Notes under the pieces: model-generated
What the model was told of the DNA's origin: nothing
Database searches by the model: none
What the model saw: the letters and a program-made list of their open reading frames with translations, nothing else
Origin: Rubrobacter sp.
Lineage (GTDB): Bacteria; Actinomycetota; Rubrobacteria; Rubrobacterales; Rubrobacteraceae
Direction of reading: 5' to 3'
Assembly (NCBI GenBank): GCA_016781775.1
Contig: JADDPR010000107.1
Span: forward strand, 1 to 15,481
Length of the DNA: 15,481 bases
Part shown: one piece after another, positions 7,707 through 15,156 of the stretch
How the letters are laid out: each line of letters begins with the position of its first letter
Position numbering within the stretch: position 1 is the first letter of the stretch
Made by a program: the position numbers and the translations under genes

Positions 7707-8936
7707 TAGCGTTACCCGAAAACTCTTCACCATGCTGCTTCCCAGGTGATCGGCGTCGCCGGCGAAGTCGACCCGGACCGCGTAGGTTCCCGGAGCGGGA
7801 GGCAAGTACGTCAGGGCATAATGGAAATCGGTCAGGGTCGGGGTGCTCGTGAACTGACTCTGGCTCATGGAGATGCTCGTCTCCGTCACCACTCTTCCGT
7901 TGCCTGTGATGGTCATCTTGATGTTGCCATCGTGCACGGGGGATACCGCACCCGAGATCCTCACCCTCTGCCCGCTCGCGACACTCGCGGCGGAGACGTT
8001 CGACGAGACCACCGCCTTGACGTTCGCCCGATGCACGGCACTGGTGGTGGGTTGGAGCTCCGCGGTCGTATCGCCGGCGAAACGCACCTTGTAGTCCGTG
8101 TTCTTGGCGGGCTTCACCCCGGCGAAGCTGTAGGTGCCGGCCGCGTTCGTCGTGGCCTGGCGGAGCGCCCTAAAGCCAGCGGCCCCCACCGGCCTGTGCT
8201 CGAGGACCACCCGCTTGCCGGCGACCGCCCTTGCCCCCTAGGCGAGCTTGCCGGAGAGCGTCGTGGCCTGCCCGAAGGTCAGGGACGAAGGGCTGGCGCC
8301 CAGGCTCGCGGAGGTCGGCATCAACGCGCCGACCCTCTTGACGGAGCTGGTGGAGGGGAGGAGCTTCGCTGCCGCGTCGCCCTTGAATCTCACCCGGTAG
8401 TCGGTGTTTTTGGCGGGCTTTACGCCGGCGAAGGAGAAGCCGCCGCTCGCGCTGGTCGTCCTGACGCCGAGGCTGGTAAAGAGCGTGGCGCCTACCGGCC
8501 TGTGCTCGAGGAACACCTGCTTGCCGGCGATCGCGGCCCCGTTCTTCGTCATCTTGCCCGAGAGGGTCGTGGTACTTCCGTAGTTCACCTTTAACGGGCT
8601 AGCTATCAAGCTCAGCGAGCTCGGCATGAGGACGTCTACCAGCTTGGTGGGGCTCGTGGAAGCCAACAGCCCCGAACTTGCGTCGCCGGCGTACGTGACC
8701 CGGTAGCTGGTATCGCCTTGCGGCTTCACGTTGGCGAGAAGGAAGCTGCCGTCGGAGCCGGTGGTGACGTTCCCGCCCGCGACGGGGCTGAAGGTGTTGC
8801 GGCCCGCCGGCCTCTGCTCGATGACCAAGGGCTTCCCGGAGAGCGGGACGTCGCCCCTCATCAACTTGCCCGAGAGCCTCGTCGCCTCACCGAGGTCTAC
8901 CCTTGGGGGGACGACCTCCAGGCTGATGCTGGTCTG
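7707..8936 (-). repeat. Four tandem Ig-like repeats of about 102-104 codons
   Basis: Repeat units begin near 8936, 8624, 8318 and 8010, reading leftwards, with periods of 312 and then about 306 bases. Repeats 2 and 3 are most alike: both contain VLEHRPVG or FLEHRPVG, FAGVKPAKNTDY and VRF.GD, and they share long identical DNA blocks. Repeat 1 is more distant (VIEQRPAG, NVKPQGDTSYRV) and repeat 4 is the most diverged (DFAGDADHLGSSMVKSF). The gradient suggests recent duplication of the central units. Confidence 0.8.
8238..8240 (-). other. In-frame amber codon inside Ig-like repeat 3
   Basis: The codon TAG follows LSGKLA and precedes GARAVAGKRVV, with homology to the other repeats continuing in the same frame on both sides. 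Aligned repeats carry Lys (MTKNGAAIAGK) and Arg (LMRGDVPLSGK) at this position, so a single base change from AAG would explain the stop. Confidence 0.85.
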
Positions 8937-9244
8937 CGCCAGCGCGGCAGCGCCTACTGCGGCGGACGGAGCAGACTCGTTGCCCCTGTCTACCGCCGTG
9001 ACCCGATAGTAAGAGACCTCGCCTTTGGGCGCGGAGGCATCGGAGTAAGAGGGCGTGCTCAACACGCTCGTCGTGTTCAACTTCTCGAAGGTCCCATCAG
9101 CCGAGCCGCTGCGGTAGACGTTGTAACCGACGATGTCGCTCTCGGGGTCGGTCGCCCAGCTCAGGCTTACCCCGGCGGGTGAGCCGATGGCCGTTGCCCC
9201 GCTCGGAGTGCCAGGCGCGGTGTCCAGGTTGGTGCCGAGGACGT

Positions 9245-9985
9245 CGTGGTTTCCGTGGTTGAACACACCCTGGTACCGGGACTCCCAGACCACGGTCTCG
9301 CCGTTGATCTGCGGGCTCGTAGTAGGGGCGGCGCCGGATGTCACCTGAAACTCCACGCCGGTCGAGAGGTCTTTGCCGTATATGTCGGCGTCGCCGTTGC
9401 GGTGGTCTTCCCAGACCACGATGTTGCCGCTGATCGCCGGGGCTACCTGATCGCCGGAGTTCGAGGTGATCTGGAAGACCTCACCCGTCTCCAGATCCCT
9501 GGCCATCAGGTCTCTGCCGAAGATGTCGTAGTTGTTGGGGCTTTCCTGGCGCCAGACCACGACCGAGCCGCTTATGGCCGGCGTGTCCATGAGGCTCGCG
9601 CCCGTGCTGACCGGGAACTCCTGGTTGGTCGAGAGGTCCTTGGCGTAGATGTCCGAGCTTCCGAGACCGTTACGATCGTCCTGCCAGACTATCGTGTTGC
9701 CGCTAATGTCCGGATTGGTCTTGTTGCCTTCACCGGTGGAAACCAGGGATTCCGCAGCAGGGGTCGAGCAATTGGCGGGAATCTTGGCGCTGTAAATCTC
9801 CCATCTGCCGCTACGGTTATCCTGCCACACCACCGTATCGCCGCTGACGGCCACCTTGCGCTGCTCACTGGGGCCCGAGGCGATCGCGCACTCCTCACCG
9901 GGCGTCGAGAGGTCGGTTGGTACACGGTAGGCGTAGACATCGGAGTTGCCGTGGCGGTCGTCCTCCCAAAGCACCACCGCGCCGT
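9245..9985 (-). repeat. Beta-propeller blade repeats
   Basis: Five to six units of about 45 codons, each centred on a W-(E/Q)-D-x-R-x-G motif followed by (D/E)(I/V)Y and ending in ISG or similar before the next unit. Clear examples are TVVWQDNRSGRWEIY, TIVWQDDRNGLGSSDIY and IVVWEDHRNGDADIY. This is a TolB-like or related propeller pattern. A six- or seven-blade propeller would be expected, so one or more N-terminal blades were probably lost with the signal peptide. Confidence 0.75.
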
Positions 9986-9989
9986 CGGT

Positions 9990-10475
9990 CGCGCAGCGCG
10001 AGCAGGTGCCCGAGGGTGTCCACGGCGGCGTGCTTGGAGCCCTTCTTGCGCTTGGCCCCGTCGTAGCCGGCGCGGTGGCCGCTCTCGGGCGTCGAGCGCA
10101 GCGTGCGGCTGTCCAGGACCGCGGCAGAAGGGTCGGGCGCGCGCCCTTGGGCCAGGCGCAGGACAGCGCGCAGGTCGTGCACCATCGCCTCGAACACCCC
10201 GGCGTTGATCCACCTCTGAGTCTGCTGGTAGACGGCCTCCCACGGCGGGAAGTCGTGCGGCAGCATCCGCCACGGCGCCCCGGCCCTCACGATCCACCTC
10301 AGCGCGTCGAAGACCTCGCGCAGGTCGTGGGAGCGCTGGGGGCGCCTTGGCGGATGAGCGCCAGGTAGGGGGCGACGAAGGCCCACTCCTCGTCGGAAAC
10401 GTCGGTGGGGTACGGCTTTCGGTTCGGCATGCCGGCATGCTACCGCTCACGGCCTCGGGAGTTCATAACACGCTC
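9990..10475 (-). mobile_element. Truncated IS5-type insertion sequence
   Basis: The right-hand edge on the + strand is probably at 10475, where the - strand reads GAGCGTGTTATGAAC just before the leader of the transposase, resembling a terminal inverted repeat. No matching inverted repeat is found at the other side. The element runs into the propeller gene near 9990, and the C-terminal half of the transposase, with the rest of the element, is absent. So this is a remnant created by a deletion, not a mobile copy. Confidence 0.65.
9994..10430 (-). pseudogene. IS5-type transposase, frameshifted and C-terminally truncated
   Basis: The N-terminus MPNRKPYPTDVSDEEWAFVA starts at ATG 10430 and runs to RQGAP, where the frame changes at the five-G run 10338-10342. 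One missing base restores continuity into QRSHDLREVFDALRWIVRAG, then WRMLPHDFPPWEAVYQQTQR, the VLDSRTL stretch with the first DDE aspartate, and KRKKGSKHAAVDTLGHLLAL. The reading ends at about 9994 where propeller sequence takes over, so the second aspartate and the glutamate of the catalytic triad are gone. It cannot be an active transposase. Confidence 0.8.
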
Positions 10476-10553
10476 TAGCAAGCCTCATATTCGCGAGCGT
10501 AGCATGTCGCTGTTACCGACGGAGGGACTGTTGGCGGGGGGATAGCCTCCGTT

Positions 10554-10566
10554 GGCCCTACGGGCC
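10554..10566 (-). terminator. Short GC hairpin after the polymerase gene
   Basis: GGCCC at 10554-10558 pairs with GGGCC at 10562-10566 around a three-base loop, with one further T-A pair outside. It lies about ten bases past the polymerase stop codon. No T-run follows on the - strand, so terminator activity is uncertain. Confidence 0.3.
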
Positions 10567-10574
10567 AGGTCGAC

Positions 10575-12314
10575 CTACTTGCGCCACTCGCGGGAGGTGA
10601 CGACCTCGACCTCGGTCGGGACCTTTTTGAGGATGGCGGAGCCGGCGCGGGTCATGGCCGCGCTGGTCCTTTCGGCGACCTCGCCGGCTATGTCCTCCCG
10701 GCACTCGACGACGAACTCGTCGTGGATGCAGTTGACGAGCCGGGCGTCGAGGCCCTCGAGATCTTCGCGGACGTAGACGAGGGCGAGCTTGGCGATGTCG
10801 GCCGAGGCGCCCTGGATGGGATAGTTCATCGCCTCGCGGCGCATCGCGCCCTTGTCGTCGAAGGCGGAGTCGCCGAACTTCCTGAGGCGTCCGGCGATGG
10901 TGCGCAGCGTCCGGTCGCGCACGGCGCGGCTGGCGGTCTTCTGGAGGAAGCTCCTTACCTTCGGGTAGTTGGCGAAGTACTCGTCTATAAGCTGGCGGCC
11001 CCGCTCCTCGTCGGTACCGAGCTGCGCCGAGAGGCTCTTCGCCCCGCGCCCGTACATCAGGCCAAAGTTGATCCGCTTGGCCGCCGAACGCTGGTCCTTT
11101 GAGACCTCGTCCATCGTCACCCCGTACATCGTCGCCGCCGTCACGCGGTGCAGGTCGTCGCCGTTCTGGAACGCCTCGACGAAAGCCGGGTCGCCCGAGA
11201 CCTCCGCGAGGATGCGAAGCTCGACCTGCGAGTAGTCCGCGATCACGAAGGTGTAGCCCTCCTCGGCCACGAAGCAGCGGCGGAACTCGTCTTCGTGCGG
11301 GATCTGCTGAATGTTCGGGTTCGTACACGCGAGACGCCCGGTAGGAACGCGGCATTGCAGGAAGTTCGCGTGGATGCGCCCGTCCTTCCCGTCGACGAAC
11401 TTCGGGTAGGTCTCGAGGTACGTCCCGAGCTTCTTCTGGAGCTCGCGGTACTCGAGGAGGAGCTTCGCCGCCGGATGGTCGACCTTCAGGAGCGTCCAGA
11501 CCTTCGTGTCTGAGAGCTCTATCCCCAGGGAGCGGAAGGCATCCGTGATCTGCTGCGGGCTGTTCAGGTTCAGCCGGGGCCCTAAGCCCTCCAGCGGCAG
11601 CATCCCCTCGGGCTCGGGAAACTGCGCGTCGAGCTCTAAGGCCTTCTCGTCCCGGCGCTTACGGACGACCTTCTCGAGCTCCTTCCACCGCGCCACGTCG
11701 AGCTTCACCCCGGCGAGCTCCATCTCCGCGATGGAGGCCACGGCGGCGAACTCTATCTTCGAGATGCGAAGAAGCTCATCCTTCTCCAGCCCCTCCGCGA
11801 GCTTCTCCCTGAGCGGGAGCAGGACCTTTGCGTCTCGGGCGGCGTACTCGATCTGCCCCTCCGACAACTTCCCCGACCAGTCCTCCCGTCTCGCCGACTT
11901 GTCCAGCTCGATCCCGGCTTCGCGCTCGGCCACGGCCTCCAGGGAGAACGACGGGCCCTGGTTCCCGCCGGCCAGAAGCTGGGCGGCGAGCATCGTGTCG
12001 AAGATCGGGGAGAGGGAGATCCCGTGCTCGGCCTTCAGAAACGAGTAGTCGAACTTCGCGTTGTGCAGGACTTTGACGGGTCCGCCCTCCAGCACGTCTT
12101 TGAGCGGCGAGAGGTCGCCAACCTCGAAGACGTCGATAACGTGGGTCTCGTCGGGGGTTGCGATCTGGAGGAGGCGTATGCGGCCGTCCCTGGGCGAGAG
12201 CGCCGTCGTCTCGAGGTCCACGCCCACGAACTCGGCCCCTTGGAGGGCTTCGGCGATGGTGGCGAGGTCTGCGGCGTCGGTGACGAGCTTGTGCTCGGAG
12301 AGGCTCTTTTCCAT
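10575..12314 (-). CDS. Family A DNA polymerase with 3'-5' exonuclease, no 5' nuclease domain
   Basis: The 579-residue protein corresponds to the Klenow part of DNA polymerase I and extends primers in repair or replication with proofreading. The exonuclease motifs are intact: D33-L-E35-T (Exo I), HNAKFD with D89 (Exo II) and Y157-A-A-R-D161 (Exo III). Polymerase motifs are intact: motif A ADYSQVELRI with D360; motif B R409, K413 and F417 in RSAAKRINFGLMYG; motif C HDE 532-534. Phe at 417, rather than Tyr, is the residue linked to discrimination against dideoxynucleotides. There is no N-terminal 5' flap nuclease: the gene begins with the exonuclease domain. ATG 12314 has no clear Shine-Dalgarno sequence. 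Such stand-alone enzymes are known in Actinobacteria and usually coexist with a full PolA, but whether that holds here cannot be seen. Divergent from the M50 protease. Confidence 0.93.
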   Translation of the reverse strand: MEKSLSEHKLVTDAADLATIAEALQGAEFVGVDLETTALSPRDGRIRLLQIATPDETHVIDVFEVGDLSPLKDVLEGGPVKVLHNAKFDYSFLKAEHGISLSPIFDTMLAAQLLAGGNQGPSFSLEAVAEREAGIELDKSARREDWSGKLSEGQIEYAARDAKVLLPLREKLAEGLEKDELLRISKIEFAAVASIAEMELAGVKLDVARWKELEKVVRKRRDEKALELDAQFPEPEGMLPLEGLGPRLNLNSPQQITDAFRSLGIELSDTKVWTLLKVDHPAAKLLLEYRELQKKLGTYLETYPKFVDGKDGRIHANFLQCRVPTGRLACTNPNIQQIPHEDEFRRCFVAEEGYTFVIADYSQVELRILAEVSGDPAFVEAFQNGDDLHRVTAATMYGVTMDEVSKDQRSAAKRINFGLMYGRGAKSLSAQLGTDEERGRQLIDEYFANYPKVRSFLQKTASRAVRDRTLRTIAGRLRKFGDSAFDDKGAMRREAMNYPIQGASADIAKLALVYVREDLEGLDARLVNCIHDEFVVECREDIAGEVAERTSAAMTRAGSAILKKVPTEVEVVTSREWRK

Positions 12315-12373
12315 GGGCGGATTCTAGCAGGGCGCGTCGCGGGGCCCCGGCTCCGGCGCAGGCATGGACGGGA

Positions 12374-12404
12374 TTACAGTCTTCGGGGCCGGGTAGGGTA
12401 TAAC
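12374..12404 (+). promoter_or_regulatory. Weak candidate promoter for the M50-led gene cluster
   Basis: TTACAG at 12374-12379 and TATAAC at 12399-12404 resemble -35 and -10 boxes, but the 19-base spacer is longer than ideal. The position, about 50 bases upstream of the protease start in the shared intergenic region with the divergent polymerase, is reasonable. Confidence 0.25.
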
Positions 12405-12453
12405 CGCTTTATAAGTAGGAATCACTTCAAACAAAAAGGATGCAACGGGCGCC

Positions 12454-13578
12454 ATGGGCAACTCTTTCAAGATCGGCCGGTTCGCCGGGATCGACGTCAA
12501 GGTACACTGGACTTTCTTTTTGCTGCTGGCCTTTTTCGGCTACGTCGGCTACACGACCGCCGCCGCGGCCGGGATCGACGTTACCGTGGGGATCGTCGTC
12601 ACCATCGCGGTCATCCTGACGCTCTTTCTGTGCGTCGTGCTGCACGAGTTCGGACACTCCCTGGTTGCCCAGCGGCTCGGCATCGACGTCAGCGACATAA
12701 CGCTTCTGCCCATAGGGGGCGTCGCCCGCCTCAAGACCCTGCCGGAGAAGCCGGTCGATGAGATCAAGATAGCGGTGGCAGGGCCGCTGGTGAACGTGGT
12801 GCTCGCCCCGATCTTTCTGGGCCTGGCCCTGGCTTTCGGGGTGGACCTTTCGTCGCCCCCGGGGCTCGCGGCGGCGCAGCAGTCCCTTGGCGGCGCGCTC
12901 TTCTACCTGGGCATCGTCAACATATTCCTCGTGGTCTTCAACCTGATCCCGGCCTTCCCGCTGGACGGCGGCAGGGTGCTGAGGGGGTTGCTTGCGATCC
13001 GTCTCGGACCGGTGCGCGCCACTGACATCTCCGCCGCCATCGGCCAGGCCCTCGCAATAGCCCTCGGGATCATCGGCTTCGCGACCGGTGGCCTCGGCCT
13101 GATCCTCATCGCCATCTTCGTCTTCTTCGGCGCCTCGGGCGAGCAGCAGATGGTGCGCCAGCGCGAGATGACGCGCGGCCTCGACGTCTCGGACGTGATG
13201 GGCACGAAGCGGCGCACCGAGACCGTCTCCCCCTACAACAACTTCGGCCAGGTCCTCGACGCCGTCATCCACGGCTACCAGGTCGACTTCCCGGTCGTCG
13301 ACGACGACGGGAGGGTCGTCGGGATGCTGACGCGCGGCGAGATCTTCCCGGCCGTCCACTCCCCGGATAAGTTCCGCGACGTGCGCGATGTGATGCGCAC
13401 GGACTTCCCGATGATAGCCCCGGACGCCGACCTGTTCACGGAGGGCAACCGCATCCTCCAGGAGAGCGGCATGCGCGCCATCCCCGTCGTCCAGAACGGC
13501 GAGCTCGTCGGCATGCTCACCGTCGACGACATCGGCCAGGCGAGCCTCTTGCGCGACCTCCGCAAGCCCCAGTACTAG
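12454..13578 (+). CDS. Site-2 protease (M50 family) with C-terminal CBS domains
   Basis: This intramembrane zinc metalloprotease cuts membrane-bound substrates, in characterised bacterial relatives often anti-sigma factors. The 374 residues hold the zinc-binding HEFGH at 64-68 within a membrane segment, and NLIPAFPLDGGR (163-174) with the third ligand D171. The start MGNSFKIGRFAGIDVKVHWT is typical of the family. From about residue 245 two CBS motifs follow (DVMGTKRRTETVSP ... VVGMLTRGEIF; DVMRTDFPMIAP ... LVGMLTVDDIG), which bind adenosyl nucleotides in relatives and may gate activity. AAGGA lies 14 bases before ATG 12454, a loose ribosome site. Its stop is one base before the next gene. Substrate unknown; no sigma or anti-sigma gene is nearby. 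Confidence 0.92.
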   Translation: MGNSFKIGRFAGIDVKVHWTFFLLLAFFGYVGYTTAAAAGIDVTVGIVVTIAVILTLFLCVVLHEFGHSLVAQRLGIDVSDITLLPIGGVARLKTLPEKPVDEIKIAVAGPLVNVVLAPIFLGLALAFGVDLSSPPGLAAAQQSLGGALFYLGIVNIFLVVFNLIPAFPLDGGRVLRGLLAIRLGPVRATDISAAIGQALAIALGIIGFATGGLGLILIAIFVFFGASGEQQMVRQREMTRGLDVSDVMGTKRRTETVSPYNNFGQVLDAVIHGYQVDFPVVDDDGRVVGMLTRGEIFPAVHSPDKFRDVRDVMRTDFPMIAPDADLFTEGNRILQESGMRAIPVVQNGELVGMLTVDDIGQASLLRDLRKPQY

Positions 13579-13579
13579 G

Positions 13580-14521
13580 ATGGGAGCACACCGCGTGCGC
13601 GTAGTCTCTCTCCTCCCGAGCGCGACGGAACTTATGGCCTTCGTGGGCGCCCGGGGCTCGCTCGTCGGCGTCTCGCACGAGTGCGACCACCCCGCCGGCG
13701 TCGACGCGCTCCCGAAGCTGACCCGTCCCCCGCTGGACCACCACTCCATGACGAGCGCCGAGATCGACGCCGCCATCGGCCGCCACCTCTCCGAGACCGG
13801 GAGCCTCTACGATCTCGACACCCGGCTCCTGGAGGGGCTGAAGCCCGACCTTATCCTCACCCAGGGCCTCTGCGACGTCTGCGCCGTCTCCCTGAACGTC
13901 GTACAGGAGGCCGCGGCGAACCTGTCGATGCGCCCCCGCGTACTCTCCATGAACCCTACGACGCTGGGCGAGGTTCTGGACTGCGCGATCGAGGTCGGCG
14001 ACGCCGTCGGTAGGGGCGACAGAGCCCGCGAGGGGGTCTCGGCCCTGAGGCGCAGGCTCGCCCGCGTGGAGGGGGCCGTAGAGGGGCTCCCCCGGCCGCG
14101 CGTCGGCGCCATCGAGTGGCTCGACCCGCCGTTCTCCGCCGGCCACTGGGTCCCCGAGATGGTGCGCCTCGCCGGGGGCGAGGAGATCTTCGCCGCGGAA
14201 GGCGAGCCCTCCGCGCGCCTCCACTGGGAGGAGGTCTTCGCCGCCGATCCGGAGGTCCTCGTCCTCATGCCCTGCGGCTTCGACGCCGCTCGCGCCCTCC
14301 GCGAGGCCCGTGCTCTGCCCGGGCTTGAGGGCTGGAACGACCTGCCGGCGGTGCGGGCCGGGCGCGTGTGGGCCGTCGACGCCAACTCGTTTTTTAGCCG
14401 CCCGGCGCCCCGGCTCGTGGAGGGCGTGGAGATTCTGGCCCGCCTCCTCCACCCGGGAGCGTTCCCCGATGCCCCGGCGTCTGAGGAGGCCGCACGCTTC
14501 GTAGCACCGGCGGTCCGGTAG
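13580..14521 (+). CDS. BtuF-like cobalamin-binding protein without signal peptide
   Basis: The protein has the ABC-transporter type III substrate-binding fold of vitamin B12 and iron-siderophore binders. The N-terminus VRVVSLLPSATELM, the pair SHECDHP and TQGLCDVCAVS, and IEWLDPPFSAGHWVPEMV are characteristic of a group annotated as cobalamin-binding. There is no signal peptide or lipobox: the first strand begins almost at the start. That suggests a cytoplasmic protein, and no permease or ATPase gene is adjacent. Two starts are possible: ATG 13580, one base after the protease stop, and GTG 13595, which has GGGAG at 13582-13586 eight bases upstream and gives MRVVSLLPSATE, the usual start in this family. 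I kept the longer form but the GTG is quite likely. Ligand is inferred only. Confidence 0.85.
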   Translation: MGAHRVRVVSLLPSATELMAFVGARGSLVGVSHECDHPAGVDALPKLTRPPLDHHSMTSAEIDAAIGRHLSETGSLYDLDTRLLEGLKPDLILTQGLCDVCAVSLNVVQEAAANLSMRPRVLSMNPTTLGEVLDCAIEVGDAVGRGDRAREGVSALRRRLARVEGAVEGLPRPRVGAIEWLDPPFSAGHWVPEMVRLAGGEEIFAAEGEPSARLHWEEVFAADPEVLVLMPCGFDAARALREARALPGLEGWNDLPAVRAGRVWAVDANSFFSRPAPRLVEGVEILARLLHPGAFPDAPASEEAARFVAPAVR

Positions 14522-14536
14522 CGGCTCCGGGCCGCT
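14520..14536 (+). terminator. Hairpin at the stop of the BtuF-like gene
   Basis: AGCGGC (14520-14525) pairs perfectly with GCCGCT (14531-14536) around TCCGG, overlapping the TAG stop codon. It is GC-rich and followed by TCCGCT rather than a T-run, so it could terminate, pause or only stabilise the message. The HD gene starts 17 bases later. Confidence 0.3.
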
Positions 14537-14553
14537 TCCGCTACCCTGCCTCC

Positions 14554-15156
14554 ATGAAGGCGATCCTGGAAGAGATAGAGAAGGTCGTCTCCCGGTTGGG
14601 AAACCACCCCGTCTGGGGCTACGCCCACTGCCTCAGGGTTTCGGTCCTCGCCGAGACCCTCGCCCGCGAGGAGGGGCTTCGATACGACGCCGAGGCCCTC
14701 CGTCTCGCCTCCCTGCTGCACGACATCGGGTTGTATAAGGCCTACTCCATGAGAGACGGGGCGGACCACGTCCGGCGCTCCGTAGCGGTTGCGACGGGGA
14801 TGCTTCGCGACGGCGACTACCCCCCCGACGCCTCCGGGGTCGTCCTCGACGCCATAAAGCACCACCCGCCCGGCGTCCCGCCCGGTCACCACGTCGAATC
14901 CGACCTCCTCAAGGACGCCGTCGCCCTCGACTACCTGGGCTCCATCGGCCTCTCCCGCGTCTTCGCGATGGTGGGCACGGAAGACGACGTCCCCGACCTG
15001 CCCGCCGCCTTCCGGCACGCCCGGAGCTTGCGCCGCAGCATCCCCGACCTTCTCCGGCTTGGCGCCTCCCGCGAGCTCGCCCGCGAGCGCGTCGTCGAGA
15101 TGGACGACTTCTTCACGAACCTCGAACGCGACACCCGCAACCTGAAGCTCTTGTAG
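14554..15156 (+). CDS. HD-domain phosphohydrolase
   Basis: The 200-residue protein matches the HD superfamily of metal-dependent phosphohydrolases, which act on nucleotides or other phosphate esters. Visible metal-ligand candidates are H25 (YAHCLRV), the H56-D57 doublet (LLHDIG), H103 and H104 in DAIKHHPPG, and an aspartate in AVALDYLG (D126). No second domain is present, and length fits a single HD domain with a C-terminal helix extension. The substrate is unknown. No clear Shine-Dalgarno sequence precedes ATG 14554. It is 32 bases after the BtuF-like gene on the same strand and could be co-transcribed, but the hairpin between them leaves this open. Confidence 0.85.
   Translation: MKAILEEIEKVVSRLGNHPVWGYAHCLRVSVLAETLAREEGLRYDAEALRLASLLHDIGLYKAYSMRDGADHVRRSVAVATGMLRDGDYPPDASGVVLDAIKHHPPGVPPGHHVESDLLKDAVALDYLGSIGLSRVFAMVGTEDDVPDLPAAFRHARSLRRSIPDLLRLGASRELARERVVEMDDFFTNLERDTRNLKLL

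Larger units (their letters stand above)
7704..9990 (-). pseudogene. Decayed exported beta-propeller / FnIII / Ig-repeat protein
   Basis: One - strand frame runs from about 9990 to the stop at 7704, broken only by an amber codon at 8238-8240. From the N-terminus it holds five to six propeller blades of about 45 residues with motifs such as VVWQDDRNG and DIYAKDL, then a fibronectin type III domain (GVSLSWATDPESDIVGYNVY), then four Ig-like repeats. Such architecture is usual for secreted or surface-attached proteins, but no signal peptide, LPXTG motif or C-terminal membrane anchor is present. The true N-terminus is missing: the first blade is fused directly to transposase sequence near 9985-9996, and the first in-frame GTG/ATG-type start (9977) falls inside a blade. 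The segment after the amber (8210 to 7704, 168 residues) remains open with well-preserved repeats. Both lesions suggest a dead gene, but with little further decay. Binding partner unknown. Confidence 0.8.

Noticed and set aside
8238..8240. Amber recoding as pyrrolysine or a suppressor
   Set aside because: No pyrrolysine genes or other support in the window; a nonsense mutation in a locus already missing its N-terminus is simpler.
9245..9985. Regular repeats resembling a CRISPR array
   Set aside because: The repeats are degenerate at DNA level, about 135 bases long, and encode propeller blades in one continuous frame.
12340..12349. Palindrome CGGGGCCCCG between the polymerase and protease
   Set aside because: Only ten bases long in a very GC-rich stretch; expected by chance, with no sign of a regulator that would use it.
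13517..14452. Long - strand frame opposite the binding-protein gene
   Set aside because: Antisense to a conserved cobalamin-binding-type gene; no domain in the antisense translation.
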